A stretch of DNA of 64,000 nt from Synechococcus sp. BL107. GTDB lineage: Bacteria > Cyanobacteriota > Cyanobacteriia > PCC-6307 > Cyanobiaceae. This document shows positions 17,100 through 26,482 of this stretch, piece by piece. Below the pieces are notes generated by a model. That model was given only the letters and a program-made list of their open reading frames with translations, searched no databases and had not been told where the DNA came from. Each line of letters opens with the position of its first letter. Within the stretch, counting starts at the first letter, position 1. Location of the stretch: positions 1,926,827 to 1,990,826 of the forward strand of contig NZ_DS022298.1 of the NCBI RefSeq assembly GCF_000153805.1, in the 5' to 3' direction. The position numbers and the translations under genes are program-made.

Positions 17100-17543
17100 A
17101 TGGCCACCAGCACCGGCAGTGAAACCCTCGACCGGATGGTGGAACGTTTGGGCGGCACAACGGATCCCAAACGCCGCTATGAATATGTGCTCTGGCTGGC
17201 AAAAAAGCTGGAGCCCTTTCCGGCCGATCAACAAACCGACGACATCAAAGTGAAGGGCTGCGTATCGCAGGTGTATGTGCGTGGCACCCTCGCCGATGGG
17301 GTGATGCATTGGCAAGGGGATTCCGACGCACTGATCACCAAAGGATTGTTGGCTCTCTTGATTCAGGGGCTGAATGGCCTCAGTCCACAAGTCGTCCAAG
17401 CCGTCGACCCTGCATTCATCGCAGCCACGGGCCTCCAAGCCAGCTTGACCCCATCCCGCGCCAACGGTTTCCTCAATATTTTGCGCGCCATGCAAGAGCA
17501 AGCGCGCCAGCTTCAACCCAACATCGCGCCCGCCGATTCATAG
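17100..17543 (+). CDS. sufE: SufE family sulfur acceptor
   Basis: 147-residue SufE. The acceptor cysteine is Cys54 in VKGCVSQVYV, preceded by the family's RYEYVLWLAKKLEPFP region. SufE takes persulfide sulfur from the desulfurase SufS and passes it to the SufBCD scaffold for Fe-S cluster assembly. Demand is high in a phototroph because of photosystem I and ferredoxins. The suf operon itself is not nearby. Start ATG 17100. Confidence 0.93.
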   Translation: MATSTGSETLDRMVERLGGTTDPKRRYEYVLWLAKKLEPFPADQQTDDIKVKGCVSQVYVRGTLADGVMHWQGDSDALITKGLLALLIQGLNGLSPQVVQAVDPAFIAATGLQASLTPSRANGFLNILRAMQEQARQLQPNIAPADS

Positions 17544-17581
17544 AGTTATGAAATGTCGCGTCATTAAGGGTTAAAAGGGGA

Positions 17582-18889
17582 ATGGGTTCAGGGATCGGAA
17601 TTGGTCTGCTCGGGCTGGGAACAGTTGGCGGCGGTGTGGCTTCGATCCTGCAAAGCCCGAGTGAACGTCATCCCCTTGTCGCGGATCTGAAACTTGTGCG
17701 CGTGGCGGTGCGAGACCTGAACCGACCACGGTCTGTCGAACTCCCCAATGAAATCCTGACAACCGATCCAGCCGTCGTGATCAACGACCCGGCAGTCGAT
17801 GTGGTGGTGGAAGTGATCGGTGGGATCGAGCCAGCACGAAGCTTGATCTTGCAGGCCATCGCCGCCGGAAAATCCGTCGTTACCGCGAACAAGGCGGTGA
17901 TTGCACGTCACGGCGAAGAAATTGCTGACGCCGCCGCCAAAGCTGGGGTGTATGTGCTCATCGAAGCCGCCGTTGGTGGTGGCATCCCGATCATTGAACC
18001 GCTCAAGCAATCCCTGGGGGGGAACCGGATTAACCGGGTGAGCGGAATCATCAATGGCACCACGAATTACATCCTCACGCGGATGGCCGATGAAGGCGCT
18101 GCTTACGAGAGTGTTTTAAAAGACGCCCAGGAATTGGGATACGCCGAGGCAGACCCCGCGGCCGATGTGGATGGACTCGATGCCGCCGACAAAATCGCGA
18201 TTTTGGCGAATTTGGCCTTTGGGGGCAGCGTCGAACGCAGTGCCATACCCACGGCTGGCATCAGTCAATTGCAAGGGCGTGATGTGGATTACGCCAAACA
18301 GCTGGGCTATGGCGTGAAATTGCTCGCTGTGGCGGAACGGATGAAGCCGTCTGGGGAGCCCCTACCCCTCTCGCTTCGTGTACAACCCACCCTGGTGCCA
18401 AATGATCACCCATTAGCGGGTGTGAATGGCGTTAACAACGCCATCCTTGTGGAAGGCGATCCCATCGGTCGCGTGATGTTTTACGGACCAGGGGCCGGGG
18501 CTGGACCCACCGCCTCAGCCGTGGTGGCGGACATCCTCAACATCGCTGGAATCAGCCAGGCCACCCAAATCGACGATCGCTTGGACCCTCTTCTCGCAGC
18601 GAACAGCTGGCGTCGTTGCGTGTTGGTGGATCAAGGCGAAATCCGTCAGCGCCATTACGTGCGCTTCCACACACAAGATGCTCCCGGCGTAATTGGCCGG
18701 ATTGGGGGCTGCTTCGGCGATGGTGGGGTATCGATCCAATCGATCGTTCAATTCAACGCCAGCAAAGCCGGTGCTGAAATTGTTGTGATCACCCACGAAG
18801 TGAGCCAAACAAAGATGGACGACGCACTCAAATCAATCCAAGCCTTGCCCGAAGTTTCAGGTCTTACCGCCCACCTGGGTTGCCTCTAA
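17582..18889 (+). CDS. hom: homoserine dehydrogenase
   Basis: 435-residue monofunctional enzyme reducing aspartate semialdehyde to homoserine, the branch point to threonine and methionine. It has the N-terminal nucleotide-binding loop GLGTVGGGV, the substrate-region signature ANKAVIARHGEEI, the NGTTNYILTRM motif and a C-terminal ACT domain (HTQDAPGVIGRIGGCFGDGGVSIQSI; key G-V-x-x-I-G) that probably senses threonine. ATG is at 17582 with AAAGGGG just before it. Its product feeds the trans-sulfuration enzymes encoded near 57-59 kb. Confidence 0.95.
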   Translation: MGSGIGIGLLGLGTVGGGVASILQSPSERHPLVADLKLVRVAVRDLNRPRSVELPNEILTTDPAVVINDPAVDVVVEVIGGIEPARSLILQAIAAGKSVVTANKAVIARHGEEIADAAAKAGVYVLIEAAVGGGIPIIEPLKQSLGGNRINRVSGIINGTTNYILTRMADEGAAYESVLKDAQELGYAEADPAADVDGLDAADKIAILANLAFGGSVERSAIPTAGISQLQGRDVDYAKQLGYGVKLLAVAERMKPSGEPLPLSLRVQPTLVPNDHPLAGVNGVNNAILVEGDPIGRVMFYGPGAGAGPTASAVVADILNIAGISQATQIDDRLDPLLAANSWRRCVLVDQGEIRQRHYVRFHTQDAPGVIGRIGGCFGDGGVSIQSIVQFNASKAGAEIVVITHEVSQTKMDDALKSIQALPEVSGLTAHLGCL

Positions 18890-18999
18890 CTCCCCACCAA
18901 CGCCAGACGCCCCACGACGACGGGCCCGTTGATGCGTCAAAATATAAATATGTTTCGCTGCAGTGATCGGCAAACGCTGATCCATGCATCTAACGGTTC

Positions 19000-19236
19000 A
19001 TGCCGAACCTCACCCAAACGTCACTTCATCAAGGCTGTCTTATCCAAGATGCCCCCAACGTGATGAGTATTCATCAAGGTGATTGCGTCAATCTCAACCG
19101 CGACGAGAACACCTACCAAGTGATTGGTGTGGATGGGGATCACGACCGGTGCTGGGTGCGCCGCTGGCCGATTGAACCGCAGGGTGGATCTCCCGTTTTT
19201 GAAATCTCCCTCAATCAAATCCGCAACTTGGGCTGA
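19000..19236 (+). CDS. small conserved-looking hypothetical protein, 78 residues
   Basis: A soluble small protein with a compact beta-like segment: MSIHQGDCVNLNRDENTYQVIGV, then DHDRCWVRRWPIEPQGGSPVFEI. The pattern of charged and aromatic residues suggests a real fold, perhaps an SH3-like barrel. ATG at 19000 or ATG at 19063 are both possible. A TATAAAT element at 18943-18949 may be the -10 of its promoter. The function is unknown. It lies 40 bp before the transporter gene on the same strand. Confidence 0.6.
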   Translation: MPNLTQTSLHQGCLIQDAPNVMSIHQGDCVNLNRDENTYQVIGVDGDHDRCWVRRWPIEPQGGSPVFEISLNQIRNLG

Positions 19237-19275
19237 CGGGATGTTCAATAGGGGCGTCTTTCCCTGAGCATCGCG

Positions 19276-20883
19276 TTGAAGCGAGCCAATCAAACCCTCA
19301 GGTCGTCCATATCTTTTACCGCTGCCCTCGTGATGGCAGCTTTGACACAAACCGGTTGTCAGGTCACCTCAACGAGTCAGCGCATCACCGTTGCATCTGC
19401 TGGTTCCATCAGCTCGTTGGACCCAGCCCAAGTGAGCACGGTTCATAGCTTGCAGTTGTTGAGCGCCCTTGGGGATCCCCTCTACAGCCTCAACGATGAC
19501 GGGAGCCTGCAACCCCGATTAGCAGCATCAAAGCCAACGATCAGCGCCGATGGTCGGCTCGTCACGATCCCGTTGAGAACAGATGTTCGTTTTCACGATG
19601 GAACCCGCTTTGATGCGGAAGCCATGGCCTTCAGTTTGCGCCGGTTTCTCCGAATCGGAACACTGAGTTATGTGGTGGGAGATCGGATCAAAGCTGTCGA
19701 AGTTGCAGCCCCCTACGTCCTGAGGCTCACGCTGAACCGACGCTCTACCTCACTTGAGGGACTACTCACATCCATCAATCTCACGCCTCTTTCTCCACGC
19801 GCCTACGCCGAACACAAGGACAGCTTTCTGCATGACAACTTTGTTGGCACAGGTGCTTACCGCCTCACCAAATTCAACGAAAAACAGCAACGCCTTGAAC
19901 CCTTTGAGCAGTACTGGGGAGAAGCACCCAAAAATCCTGGCCTTGATCTAATCAGCCTCAGCAACTCCACCGCTCTCTTTGGTGCGCTTCGCAGCGGCGA
20001 AGTGGATGTGCTGCTCTCAGCCTCCATTGATGAAGACCAACGCCATGCCCTGAACCAGCAAGCGAAGCGAGGGGACTTACATGAAACAGTTGGGCCAGCG
20101 ATGGAAATCGGCTACATCACCCTGTTGAGCAACTCCGCACCGCTGAGCGACCAACGCCTGCGGCAAGCCATTGCATTAAGCCTGGATCGCGACGAAGTGA
20201 GCGAGCGTGTGAGCTATGGATTACGCCGACCGTTGCGCGCCTTGATTCCACCCAGCCTCCCCGGAGGAGGCGTGACCCCATGGCCGAAGCACAATCCCAA
20301 ACAAGCGAAAACACTGCTGATGCAGTCGGGATACTGCCAAGGAACCCAACTGGAAGTTCCCCTTACCTTCCGCTCCAATGTTCCCGCCGACAAACTTTTG
20401 GCGCTGACTTGGCAAGCCCAAGTGCAGCGGGATCTTGCTGAGTGCATGGTGCTCAAGCTGGATGGCGTGGAATCAACCACCGTGTACCGCCAACTGGGGG
20501 AAGGGGCGTTCAAGGCCGTGATTCTCGATTGGCTCGGGAGCTATCCCGACCCCGAGGCATATCTCAATCCTTTGCTGAGTTGTTCCAACGCCGAAGGCCA
20601 TATTTGCCTCGATGGAGAAGCCGCGATCAGCGGAAGCTTCTGGAGCGCACCAGGACTTCAAACCGCGCTGCAGGACAGCGACTCCGTTCGTGGCGCGCCG
20701 CGCGTCGCGGTTTTGAACACCATTGAAAAGCTCACTGTTGAGGGGGCGGCGTACATCCCCGTATGGCTCGAATCCCCCAGGTCCTGGAGTCAACGCAGCT
20801 TGAAGCCACCGCAATACAACCGCAGCGGCTTCCTACGCCTGGCTGAACTGCAACGGGTCTCCCACAAGCAGGAGAACAATTGA
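19276..20883 (+). CDS. ABC transporter substrate-binding lipoprotein, peptide (family 5) type
   Basis: 535-residue periplasmic binding protein of the oligopeptide/dipeptide/nickel family. The lipobox-like ALTQTGC (Cys near residue 29) indicates lipid anchoring. Typical features include SLDPAQVSTVHSLQLL, the RFHDGTRFDAEAMAFSLRRF motif and a C-terminal lobe with WLGSYPDPEAYLNPLLSC. The ligand cannot be read from sequence; peptides are the family default. TTG start at 19276. Its stop overlaps the permease ATG (TGATG), so the pair is translationally coupled. Confidence 0.87.
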   Translation: MKRANQTLRSSISFTAALVMAALTQTGCQVTSTSQRITVASAGSISSLDPAQVSTVHSLQLLSALGDPLYSLNDDGSLQPRLAASKPTISADGRLVTIPLRTDVRFHDGTRFDAEAMAFSLRRFLRIGTLSYVVGDRIKAVEVAAPYVLRLTLNRRSTSLEGLLTSINLTPLSPRAYAEHKDSFLHDNFVGTGAYRLTKFNEKQQRLEPFEQYWGEAPKNPGLDLISLSNSTALFGALRSGEVDVLLSASIDEDQRHALNQQAKRGDLHETVGPAMEIGYITLLSNSAPLSDQRLRQAIALSLDRDEVSERVSYGLRRPLRALIPPSLPGGGVTPWPKHNPKQAKTLLMQSGYCQGTQLEVPLTFRSNVPADKLLALTWQAQVQRDLAECMVLKLDGVESTTVYRQLGEGAFKAVILDWLGSYPDPEAYLNPLLSCSNAEGHICLDGEAAISGSFWSAPGLQTALQDSDSVRGAPRVAVLNTIEKLTVEGAAYIPVWLESPRSWSQRSLKPPQYNRSGFLRLAELQRVSHKQENN

Positions 20884-21902
20884 TGGGACGCGCTCGCGAT
20901 CTATTCCGCTACAGCGCCACCCGCCTTGGGCTTGCACCCTTGATGCTCTGGCTAATCGCCACCCTGGTGTTTCTGCTCCTGCGGGTTGCTCCCGGCGATC
21001 CAGTGGATGCCGTTCTTGGCAGCCGAGCCCCCGCTGCAGCCAAGGCCGCCATGCGCGCTCGGCTCGGTTTGGATCAATCACTCTTTGATCAATATTTGAG
21101 TTACCTCAATGGTCTGATCCATGGAGACCTTGGCCAGGCCCTGATCAACCAGGAACCGGTGAGCAAAATCATCGGGAACACCCTGCCCGCAAGCCTCGAA
21201 TTGAGCGTGATCGCCCTGATCGCCGCAGCCATTATTGGCCTGAGTGTCGGGTTCAGCGGCATTGCCCGGCCGGAGGGATCCATTGATTTAAGCGGGCGGC
21301 TCTACGGCCTGGGCACCTATGCGCTCCCCCCGTTCTGGGTCGCCATGATGGTGCAGTTGATTTTCGCTGTGAGCTTGGGTTGGTTTCCTGTGGGGGGCCG
21401 CTTCCCCCCCAGCCTTCTCCCACCAGAGGGCAGCGGCTTCTTTTTATTCGACAGTGTTGTTTCAGGGAATTGGCCGGCCTTGCTTGGGAGCATCCGACAC
21501 CTCGTGCTCCCAGCCGCAACGCTGGCGCTCCTACTGAGTGGAACATTCACCACCGCCCTACGGCTCAACCTGCGTCGCACATTGCGAGGGGACTACGTCG
21601 AAGCCGCCCGCAGTCGAGGACTAAGCGAACGGCAGGTGATCTTGCATCACGCCTTGCCGAATGCTCTGCTTCCCGTGCTCACCATTGCCGGCATCACGGT
21701 GGCCTCACTGATTGGCGGCGCACTCCTGATCGAAGTGACGTTTTCATGGCCCGGCATCGCTTTACGTCTCCAAGAAGCGATCAACCAACGGGACTACCCC
21801 GTGGTGCAGGGCATCGTCGTTGTGATTGCTGCACTCGTCGTGCTGGTGAGCGTTGCCGTAGATCTTTTGGTGGCCGCCCTTGATCCGCGCGTTCGCTATT
21901 AG
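20883..21902 (+). CDS. ABC transporter permease, DppB/OppB type
   Basis: 339-residue inner-membrane permease with the DppB-type N-terminus (TLVFLLLRVAPGDPVDAVLG), about six membrane helices, and the EAA loop EAARSRGLSERQVILHHALPNALLPV (key E-A-A, R-G, N-A-L-L-P) that contacts the ATPase. It is coupled to the binding protein upstream. No partner DppC permease or ATPase follows: the next gene is on the other strand and overlaps the 3' end by 4 bp. The rest of the transporter must be encoded elsewhere. Confidence 0.92.
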   Translation: MGRARDLFRYSATRLGLAPLMLWLIATLVFLLLRVAPGDPVDAVLGSRAPAAAKAAMRARLGLDQSLFDQYLSYLNGLIHGDLGQALINQEPVSKIIGNTLPASLELSVIALIAAAIIGLSVGFSGIARPEGSIDLSGRLYGLGTYALPPFWVAMMVQLIFAVSLGWFPVGGRFPPSLLPPEGSGFFLFDSVVSGNWPALLGSIRHLVLPAATLALLLSGTFTTALRLNLRRTLRGDYVEAARSRGLSERQVILHHALPNALLPVLTIAGITVASLIGGALLIEVTFSWPGIALRLQEAINQRDYPVVQGIVVVIAALVVLVSVAVDLLVAALDPRVRY

Positions 21903-23491
21903 AGATCGCCGATGAGGCGATCGGCCTCATTGCGGTTTAAACGATGCCAACGGGTTGTTCCCCCATCGAAATGCCGCGCTGCCGCCGGTGGAGAATTCGA
22001 TTCGAGCTGCTCGAGAAATTGAATCATCTCTTGGGCGATCACCGTTTGAACCGTCAGTGGATTCACCCCCACCAACTCTTCTCCCAGTTGAAAAAGGTCA
22101 TCTCCCTGAACCGAACCCGCTTGGCTCTCCACGCGAATCGGCGAAAAGTGACTGGCACCCTCAACCACCACCACCCGACTTAATGGATGCTGACCAAGCC
22201 TTCGCAGCAACGGGATTTGTTCATCCAACGGTGGCGTAATCAAGTCGAGGGTTCCACCAAAGAGCAGCAACGGCATCACCAACGGTTGTGTTGGATTGCC
22301 ACTCGGCCAAATCAACCCACCAAAACTGTTTAAACCCACCACCGCGAGGGGTGCTGGATCAAGCGGAACTGTTTTGAGAGCGCGACTGTCGGCTAATTCG
22401 CATTGCAACAGCTCAGACAGATTGGTGAGCGGAATTGCAGCCAGTGACGCGCGACAACGGCGGTCGATGCCAGAAGCAGGATCAGCCCCCGCCGCCAATA
22501 AAGCGGTGAGGGCTCCAAGCGAGTGGCCTACCAGCACCACATTCGTCCCCTTCACAGGAAGCCGGCCCTTGCGCTGAGACGCCAGCACTGCATCAAGATC
22601 CAAAAGTCTTTGACGCAGAGCACTAGCCCCGTCAAAGGATTGACGCCCATCCAACAGCGCTTGAACAGCTTCAGCATCACTGCCTGGATGTTCAACAATC
22701 ACCACGGGCCACCCCGCCTCACTGAGGGCTTCAGCCAACCAATGGAAATGCTCGGGATCTCCACCCAACCCGGGCATGATCAGCAGCCAAGGCCGGTCAA
22801 CTGGCGCTTCAGATGACGTTGACGACACCATCGACGACCACGCTTGAACTTGGATTGGCGCAGCACGATGGCGCACCAATAAATCGATCGTCGCGGGGCC
22901 GTTGGCTCGTGACAACTCCGATCGGGCAGTTTTAGACGGACGGGGAGTGTCCTGCCGCGTACTCGGTTCAGCGGCGAGAACCTCCATCAAGCCGGTGTGG
23001 CGCTCAAGCTGCTGTTGCCAATGGTTAGCCGCCTTCAGCAGAGCATTGAGATCCAACCGCAGCTGGTCCGTGGGCAAGGCATGCAAAACATCGAGCGTGG
23101 ACACCCGCTCCTGTTGATCCAACAACCGCTCAAGGGTTGGAAGCACCTCAGAACTGCTGATTGATCCACCACCTTCCACACGAACCAACGCCCCTAAGGC
23201 ATCAATCAAAGCTGCGGCCCCCCAACTACTCAGAAGCTGTTGCCCAAGGCTGCGACGGGTCAGCACTGGCGCATTGAGCAAACGCACCAACCCCTCACGG
23301 CTATCCGGATCCAAGAGTCGCAGCCAAGTGGCTAACTCACTTCGGCTGCGATCTCCAAGACGCCCAAACGACCTGAGATCCTCCACCGACACTGGCAAAA
23401 CGATGCCGTCAATTTCCACTTCCAGTCGTTCAGTCGCACGCGCAGGCCACGATCCGACCGACAAGAGCAGCAGACTGCCGGTCAAGCCCAT
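21899..23491 (-). CDS. DUF1400 alpha/beta hydrolase, exported
   Basis: About 530 residues. From ATG 23491 the protein begins with a signal peptide (MGLTGSLLLLSVGSWPARA), then the DUF1400 domain (LEVEIDGIVLPVSVEDLRSF...), typical of cyanobacterial predicted lipases/hydrolases, then an alpha/beta-hydrolase domain with nucleophile elbow GHSLG in VVLVGHSLGALTALLAA, an Asp loop in GGTLDLITPP and a His in VVVEGASHFSP. A GTG at 23563 in the same frame would add 24 residues but overlaps the divergent MFS gene. Substrate unknown; secretion suggests envelope lipids or external esters. Confidence 0.78.
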   Translation of the reverse strand: MGLTGSLLLLSVGSWPARATERLEVEIDGIVLPVSVEDLRSFGRLGDRSRSELATWLRLLDPDSREGLVRLLNAPVLTRRSLGQQLLSSWGAAALIDALGALVRVEGGGSISSSEVLPTLERLLDQQERVSTLDVLHALPTDQLRLDLNALLKAANHWQQQLERHTGLMEVLAAEPSTRQDTPRPSKTARSELSRANGPATIDLLVRHRAAPIQVQAWSSMVSSTSSEAPVDRPWLLIMPGLGGDPEHFHWLAEALSEAGWPVVIVEHPGSDAEAVQALLDGRQSFDGASALRQRLLDLDAVLASQRKGRLPVKGTNVVLVGHSLGALTALLAAGADPASGIDRRCRASLAAIPLTNLSELLQCELADSRALKTVPLDPAPLAVVGLNSFGGLIWPSGNPTQPLVMPLLLFGGTLDLITPPLDEQIPLLRRLGQHPLSRVVVVEGASHFSPIRVESQAGSVQGDDLFQLGEELVGVNPLTVQTVIAQEMIQFLEQLESNSPPAAARHFDGGTTRWHRLNRNEADRLIGDL

Positions 23492-23526
23492 TGCGAGGCA
23501 TCGTCCTGTTAAGCGTCCGCGCAGCA

Positions 23527-24825
23527 ATGCCAGACCCTCTGCGGTGGTGGAACCAGTTTCCACTAGCGCTGAGAAATGTCACCCGCATCCGACTCCTGGC
23601 ATCGATCGGGGCCGGTGGAGTCATTTTCATGACTCCGCTTATTTTTCATGCGATCAATTTCTCCGCCAGCCAGGTCGGAAGCGGACTGGCTCTAGCCGCT
23701 CTGATTGGCACTGTGGTGCGTTTGATCAGTGGTGTGCTGATCGACCGTGGCTTGCGCTGCTCATGGCCAATCCGGATGACCACCCTCCTGGCCATCGTTG
23801 GCGATGTGATTTTGGTGCAAGCGAACGATTACTCCCACTTTCTGTTTGGCCAAGTTCTGCTGGGCTGCGCTGCAGGCCTTTACTGGCCAGCAATTGAGCT
23901 CGCCGTTCCCCTGAGCTGCGCCCAAGTGCCCTCCGGGCGTGGCTATGCCCTCGTCCGCAGTGCTGATGCCCTCGGCATCGGATGTGGAGCCTTGATCGGA
24001 ACCCTGGCGTCCACCCAGGGGGCCTTACGGATCGTTTACAGCGTTGAAGCGCTTTGCATGGGTGCTGTGCTGATTTTGATCAGCCTTTGGCCACTGCAAG
24101 ACGACCGCCCTGCCCATGGTTCAAGCAACTTTGCTGACAAGTCCGCATCCCGCCGGGTTCCTGCAACACCAACCTGGCTATTGCCGTTGTTGCCTGTGCT
24201 CGGCACCAGCGTTGTAGCCACGGGCATCCTGGCCCTGCAACAAAGTGCTTTACCCCTGGATCTTGTGCAGGGCAGCCTTCAGCGACCCAGCCTGAGCGAA
24301 AGCCACAGCAGCGCTTTGATTGCCCTGCAACTCATCCTTCTCGTCAGCTTGCAGTGGCCAGTTGGTCGATGGCTCTCGAACCGCAGTGTTGGCTTCGGTT
24401 TAAGCATCAGCCTGGCCAGCTTCAGCTTGGGATGCGTCTTGATTGCTTTGTCGTCGCTGTTTACGGCCGGCACAGCGCTTGTGTTGGTGAGCCTTCTGCC
24501 GATGGCCTTCGCCCAAGCGGCTTTCCTTCCAACAGCCACTGAAGCCGTGATCGAAGAGACACCTCCAGAACATCGTGGGCTCGCGATGGCCCTCTTCTCC
24601 CAGTGCTTCACGGTGAGTGCAATCGTTGCCCCCCTCCTCGGGGGAGCCATGCTGGATCAGCTCAACAATGGATTGCTGCTCTGGCTCTTGATGGGAGGTG
24701 CTTGTCTGGCGATGCTTCCGGCACTGCGCAACTTGCGCCCCCGCTTTACAGCGGATGGATCATCCTCCGAACAGAACCCCAAGGCTGAGGTTCAAGGTGT
24801 GGAAAAAACCTTATCGATGCTGTAA
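23527..24825 (+). CDS. major facilitator superfamily transporter
   Basis: About 432 residues with roughly 12 hydrophobic segments. The loop 2-3 MFS signature appears as GVLIDRGLRCSWPIRM, and a central cytoplasmic loop (about residues 195-225) separates the two halves. The substrate is not evident; efflux of small molecules is the family default. I chose ATG 23527 over the upstream 23491 because the earlier residues are not MFS-like and would overlap the divergent DUF1400 gene. Its 3' end overlaps a minus-strand gene by 34 bp. Confidence 0.85.
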   Translation: MPDPLRWWNQFPLALRNVTRIRLLASIGAGGVIFMTPLIFHAINFSASQVGSGLALAALIGTVVRLISGVLIDRGLRCSWPIRMTTLLAIVGDVILVQANDYSHFLFGQVLLGCAAGLYWPAIELAVPLSCAQVPSGRGYALVRSADALGIGCGALIGTLASTQGALRIVYSVEALCMGAVLILISLWPLQDDRPAHGSSNFADKSASRRVPATPTWLLPLLPVLGTSVVATGILALQQSALPLDLVQGSLQRPSLSESHSSALIALQLILLVSLQWPVGRWLSNRSVGFGLSISLASFSLGCVLIALSSLFTAGTALVLVSLLPMAFAQAAFLPTATEAVIEETPPEHRGLAMALFSQCFTVSAIVAPLLGGAMLDQLNNGLLLWLLMGGACLAMLPALRNLRPRFTADGSSSEQNPKAEVQGVEKTLSML

Positions 24826-25091
24826 CAAGGTGTCCACGCCACCTTGGGTTGAATCGGCTGCAGTCGTCGATTCATCAACGTGTAGCGACAAAACTGGCCA
24901 CTTTGTTCCAGCGCCGGTCCCCTTACGGTGACCTCTAACGGGTCAAGTTCCACCCGGTAGCGCATTTCAAAGCTGGGCCGTGAAGTCAGAATGGATGAGC
25001 GATGCAACGTGTAGGTCACGGCATGGGCGTCCGGGGAACCCAGACCAAGCAAGACACCCCACAGCCACCAAGTCCGACCGAGATCACCCAT
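24792..25091 (-). CDS. small secreted hypothetical protein, 99 residues
   Basis: A signal peptide (TWWLWGVLLGLGSPDAHA) is followed by ~75 residues rich in beta-forming segments (TYTLHRSSILTSRPSFEMRY, RVELDPLEVTVRGP) with two cysteines, in FCRYTL and TPCYSI, that could pair. The family is not recognised. It overlaps the MFS gene by 34 bp at its 3' end, and its ATG shares the CATG tetranucleotide at 25089-25092 with the start of the sulfotransferase-like gene on the other strand. A slightly later start on one of the two strands is possible. Confidence 0.6.
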   Translation of the reverse strand: MGDLGRTWWLWGVLLGLGSPDAHAVTYTLHRSSILTSRPSFEMRYRVELDPLEVTVRGPALEQSGQFCRYTLMNRRLQPIQPKVAWTPCYSIDKVFSTP

Positions 25092-26283
25092 GACGTCAGA
25101 CGCAGGATTTCAAAACAGTACGACTAATGCCAGGTTCCAACCCCTGCTAATCGTGCATGCCGGAACCCATAAGACAGCCTCGACATACATCCAAGAGCGG
25201 TTGCATCTCAACCGCGACTTGCTGAGCCAGCAATCAATCACCTATCAGGATCCTTGCTTCGATCGACCAAAGGCCAAAAAACTTGCTGGTGAATTATGTA
25301 AATACCGCGAAAAGCGCTGGAGAAGAATGCTCTCCAATCACAAACAAGGCGAGCACCTTCTATTAAGCGCAGAACAATTTTCTGTTCCATTAACCAATCA
25401 AAAATGCATTCAAAACCTGGAAGAGCTTGCCAATAGCTTTGGCCTCAAGCTGCACATTGTGATCTTCATTCGAAGCCAGCTCGACTACATCAATTCCCGC
25501 TACATCTACTCGCTACGACGGTTTTATCACAGCCAAACCTTCGAAGAGTTTGTATCCGACGCCCTTGAAGGTGAGATGCATAGTGAACGGCAACAACGGG
25601 GACGCATTACACGTCGTCAAGATGTTTTTAATTTTTGGACGTACTTCAAACCACTCTTAAAAGCCAAGAAATCTGGACTCAAGGTGAGTTTCATCCCGTT
25701 CAAACAAGGCGGCAGCGACCCCTTTCAAGATCTGATGACGACCATTGGAGTATCCCAAAACCAACCCTGGAGAAACTGCACGAGCCGACACTTCAACCGA
25801 AGCCCTGGCACACGCGGTGTATGGATGGCACGCCTGCTGAGTCAAAAGCTCAAGGAGCATAAAATCACCAATAAATCCATCGACAACTCTTCACAGATCA
25901 TTCTTCGAGAAGAGCAACAACGAGGCTGGAAAGATCCGGCCTTTTGGGGTTATTCCAGACGACTAAAGAACCAAGTGGTGAAACACTTCAAAGCCGACAA
26001 CAAAAAGTTCGCCAAGGCCGCTTGGGGAACGAGCTGGTCATCATCATTTCCAGATGATAGCCAACTGAAACTGCGAAAGAAACAAATTTATCAGCCCCAA
26101 TCCATTGAAGAAGAAGAGACAATGCATGCTATTGCCATCCATCTTTTACGCCGAATTCGCCACCAAATCAATCCTAACTTTGCTTCTCAAGTTGCAGACC
26201 CCTTAGAGCGAATCACAAGCTTCTTATCACCATCGATCACCCTTCAGACAATCCGACGCATCAAATCGTGGCGCAAGCAGTAG
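25090..26283 (+). CDS. sulfotransferase-like P-loop protein
   Basis: 397 residues. The N-terminal LIVHAGTHKTASTYIQ (residues ~20-35) matches the PAPS 5'-phosphosulfate-binding loop, and VIFIRSQLDYINSRYIYSLR (about 124-143) matches the 3'-phosphate-binding Arg-Ser element. Family members transfer sulfate from PAPS to sugars of surface polysaccharides or other acceptors; the acceptor here is unknown. The C-terminal half is basic and poorly conserved. Codon use is more A/T-ending and Lys/Asn-rich than neighbouring genes, and it opens an AT-richer island, both suggesting lateral gain. The start is ATG 25090 with no strong ribosome binding site. Confidence 0.7.
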   Translation: MTSDAGFQNSTTNARFQPLLIVHAGTHKTASTYIQERLHLNRDLLSQQSITYQDPCFDRPKAKKLAGELCKYREKRWRRMLSNHKQGEHLLLSAEQFSVPLTNQKCIQNLEELANSFGLKLHIVIFIRSQLDYINSRYIYSLRRFYHSQTFEEFVSDALEGEMHSERQQRGRITRRQDVFNFWTYFKPLLKAKKSGLKVSFIPFKQGGSDPFQDLMTTIGVSQNQPWRNCTSRHFNRSPGTRGVWMARLLSQKLKEHKITNKSIDNSSQIILREEQQRGWKDPAFWGYSRRLKNQVVKHFKADNKKFAKAAWGTSWSSSFPDDSQLKLRKKQIYQPQSIEEEETMHAIAIHLLRRIRHQINPNFASQVADPLERITSFLSPSITLQTIRRIKSWRKQ

Positions 26284-26482
26284 GGATTTTTAGATCAGAA
26301 TTAAATTACACATAAATTCATATCAACCCATCTATTGGATTTGACACAAATGAACCTAAAGCAATCGACGTTTCTGAATTTTGAAACAAGCACAACCCGA
26401 CAAGCTCCATCAATTACCTCCAATCTGGCCAGTCTTTATACCTGAACGATCGTCAACAGATCGCCAAAAAAGCTTGCACTCT

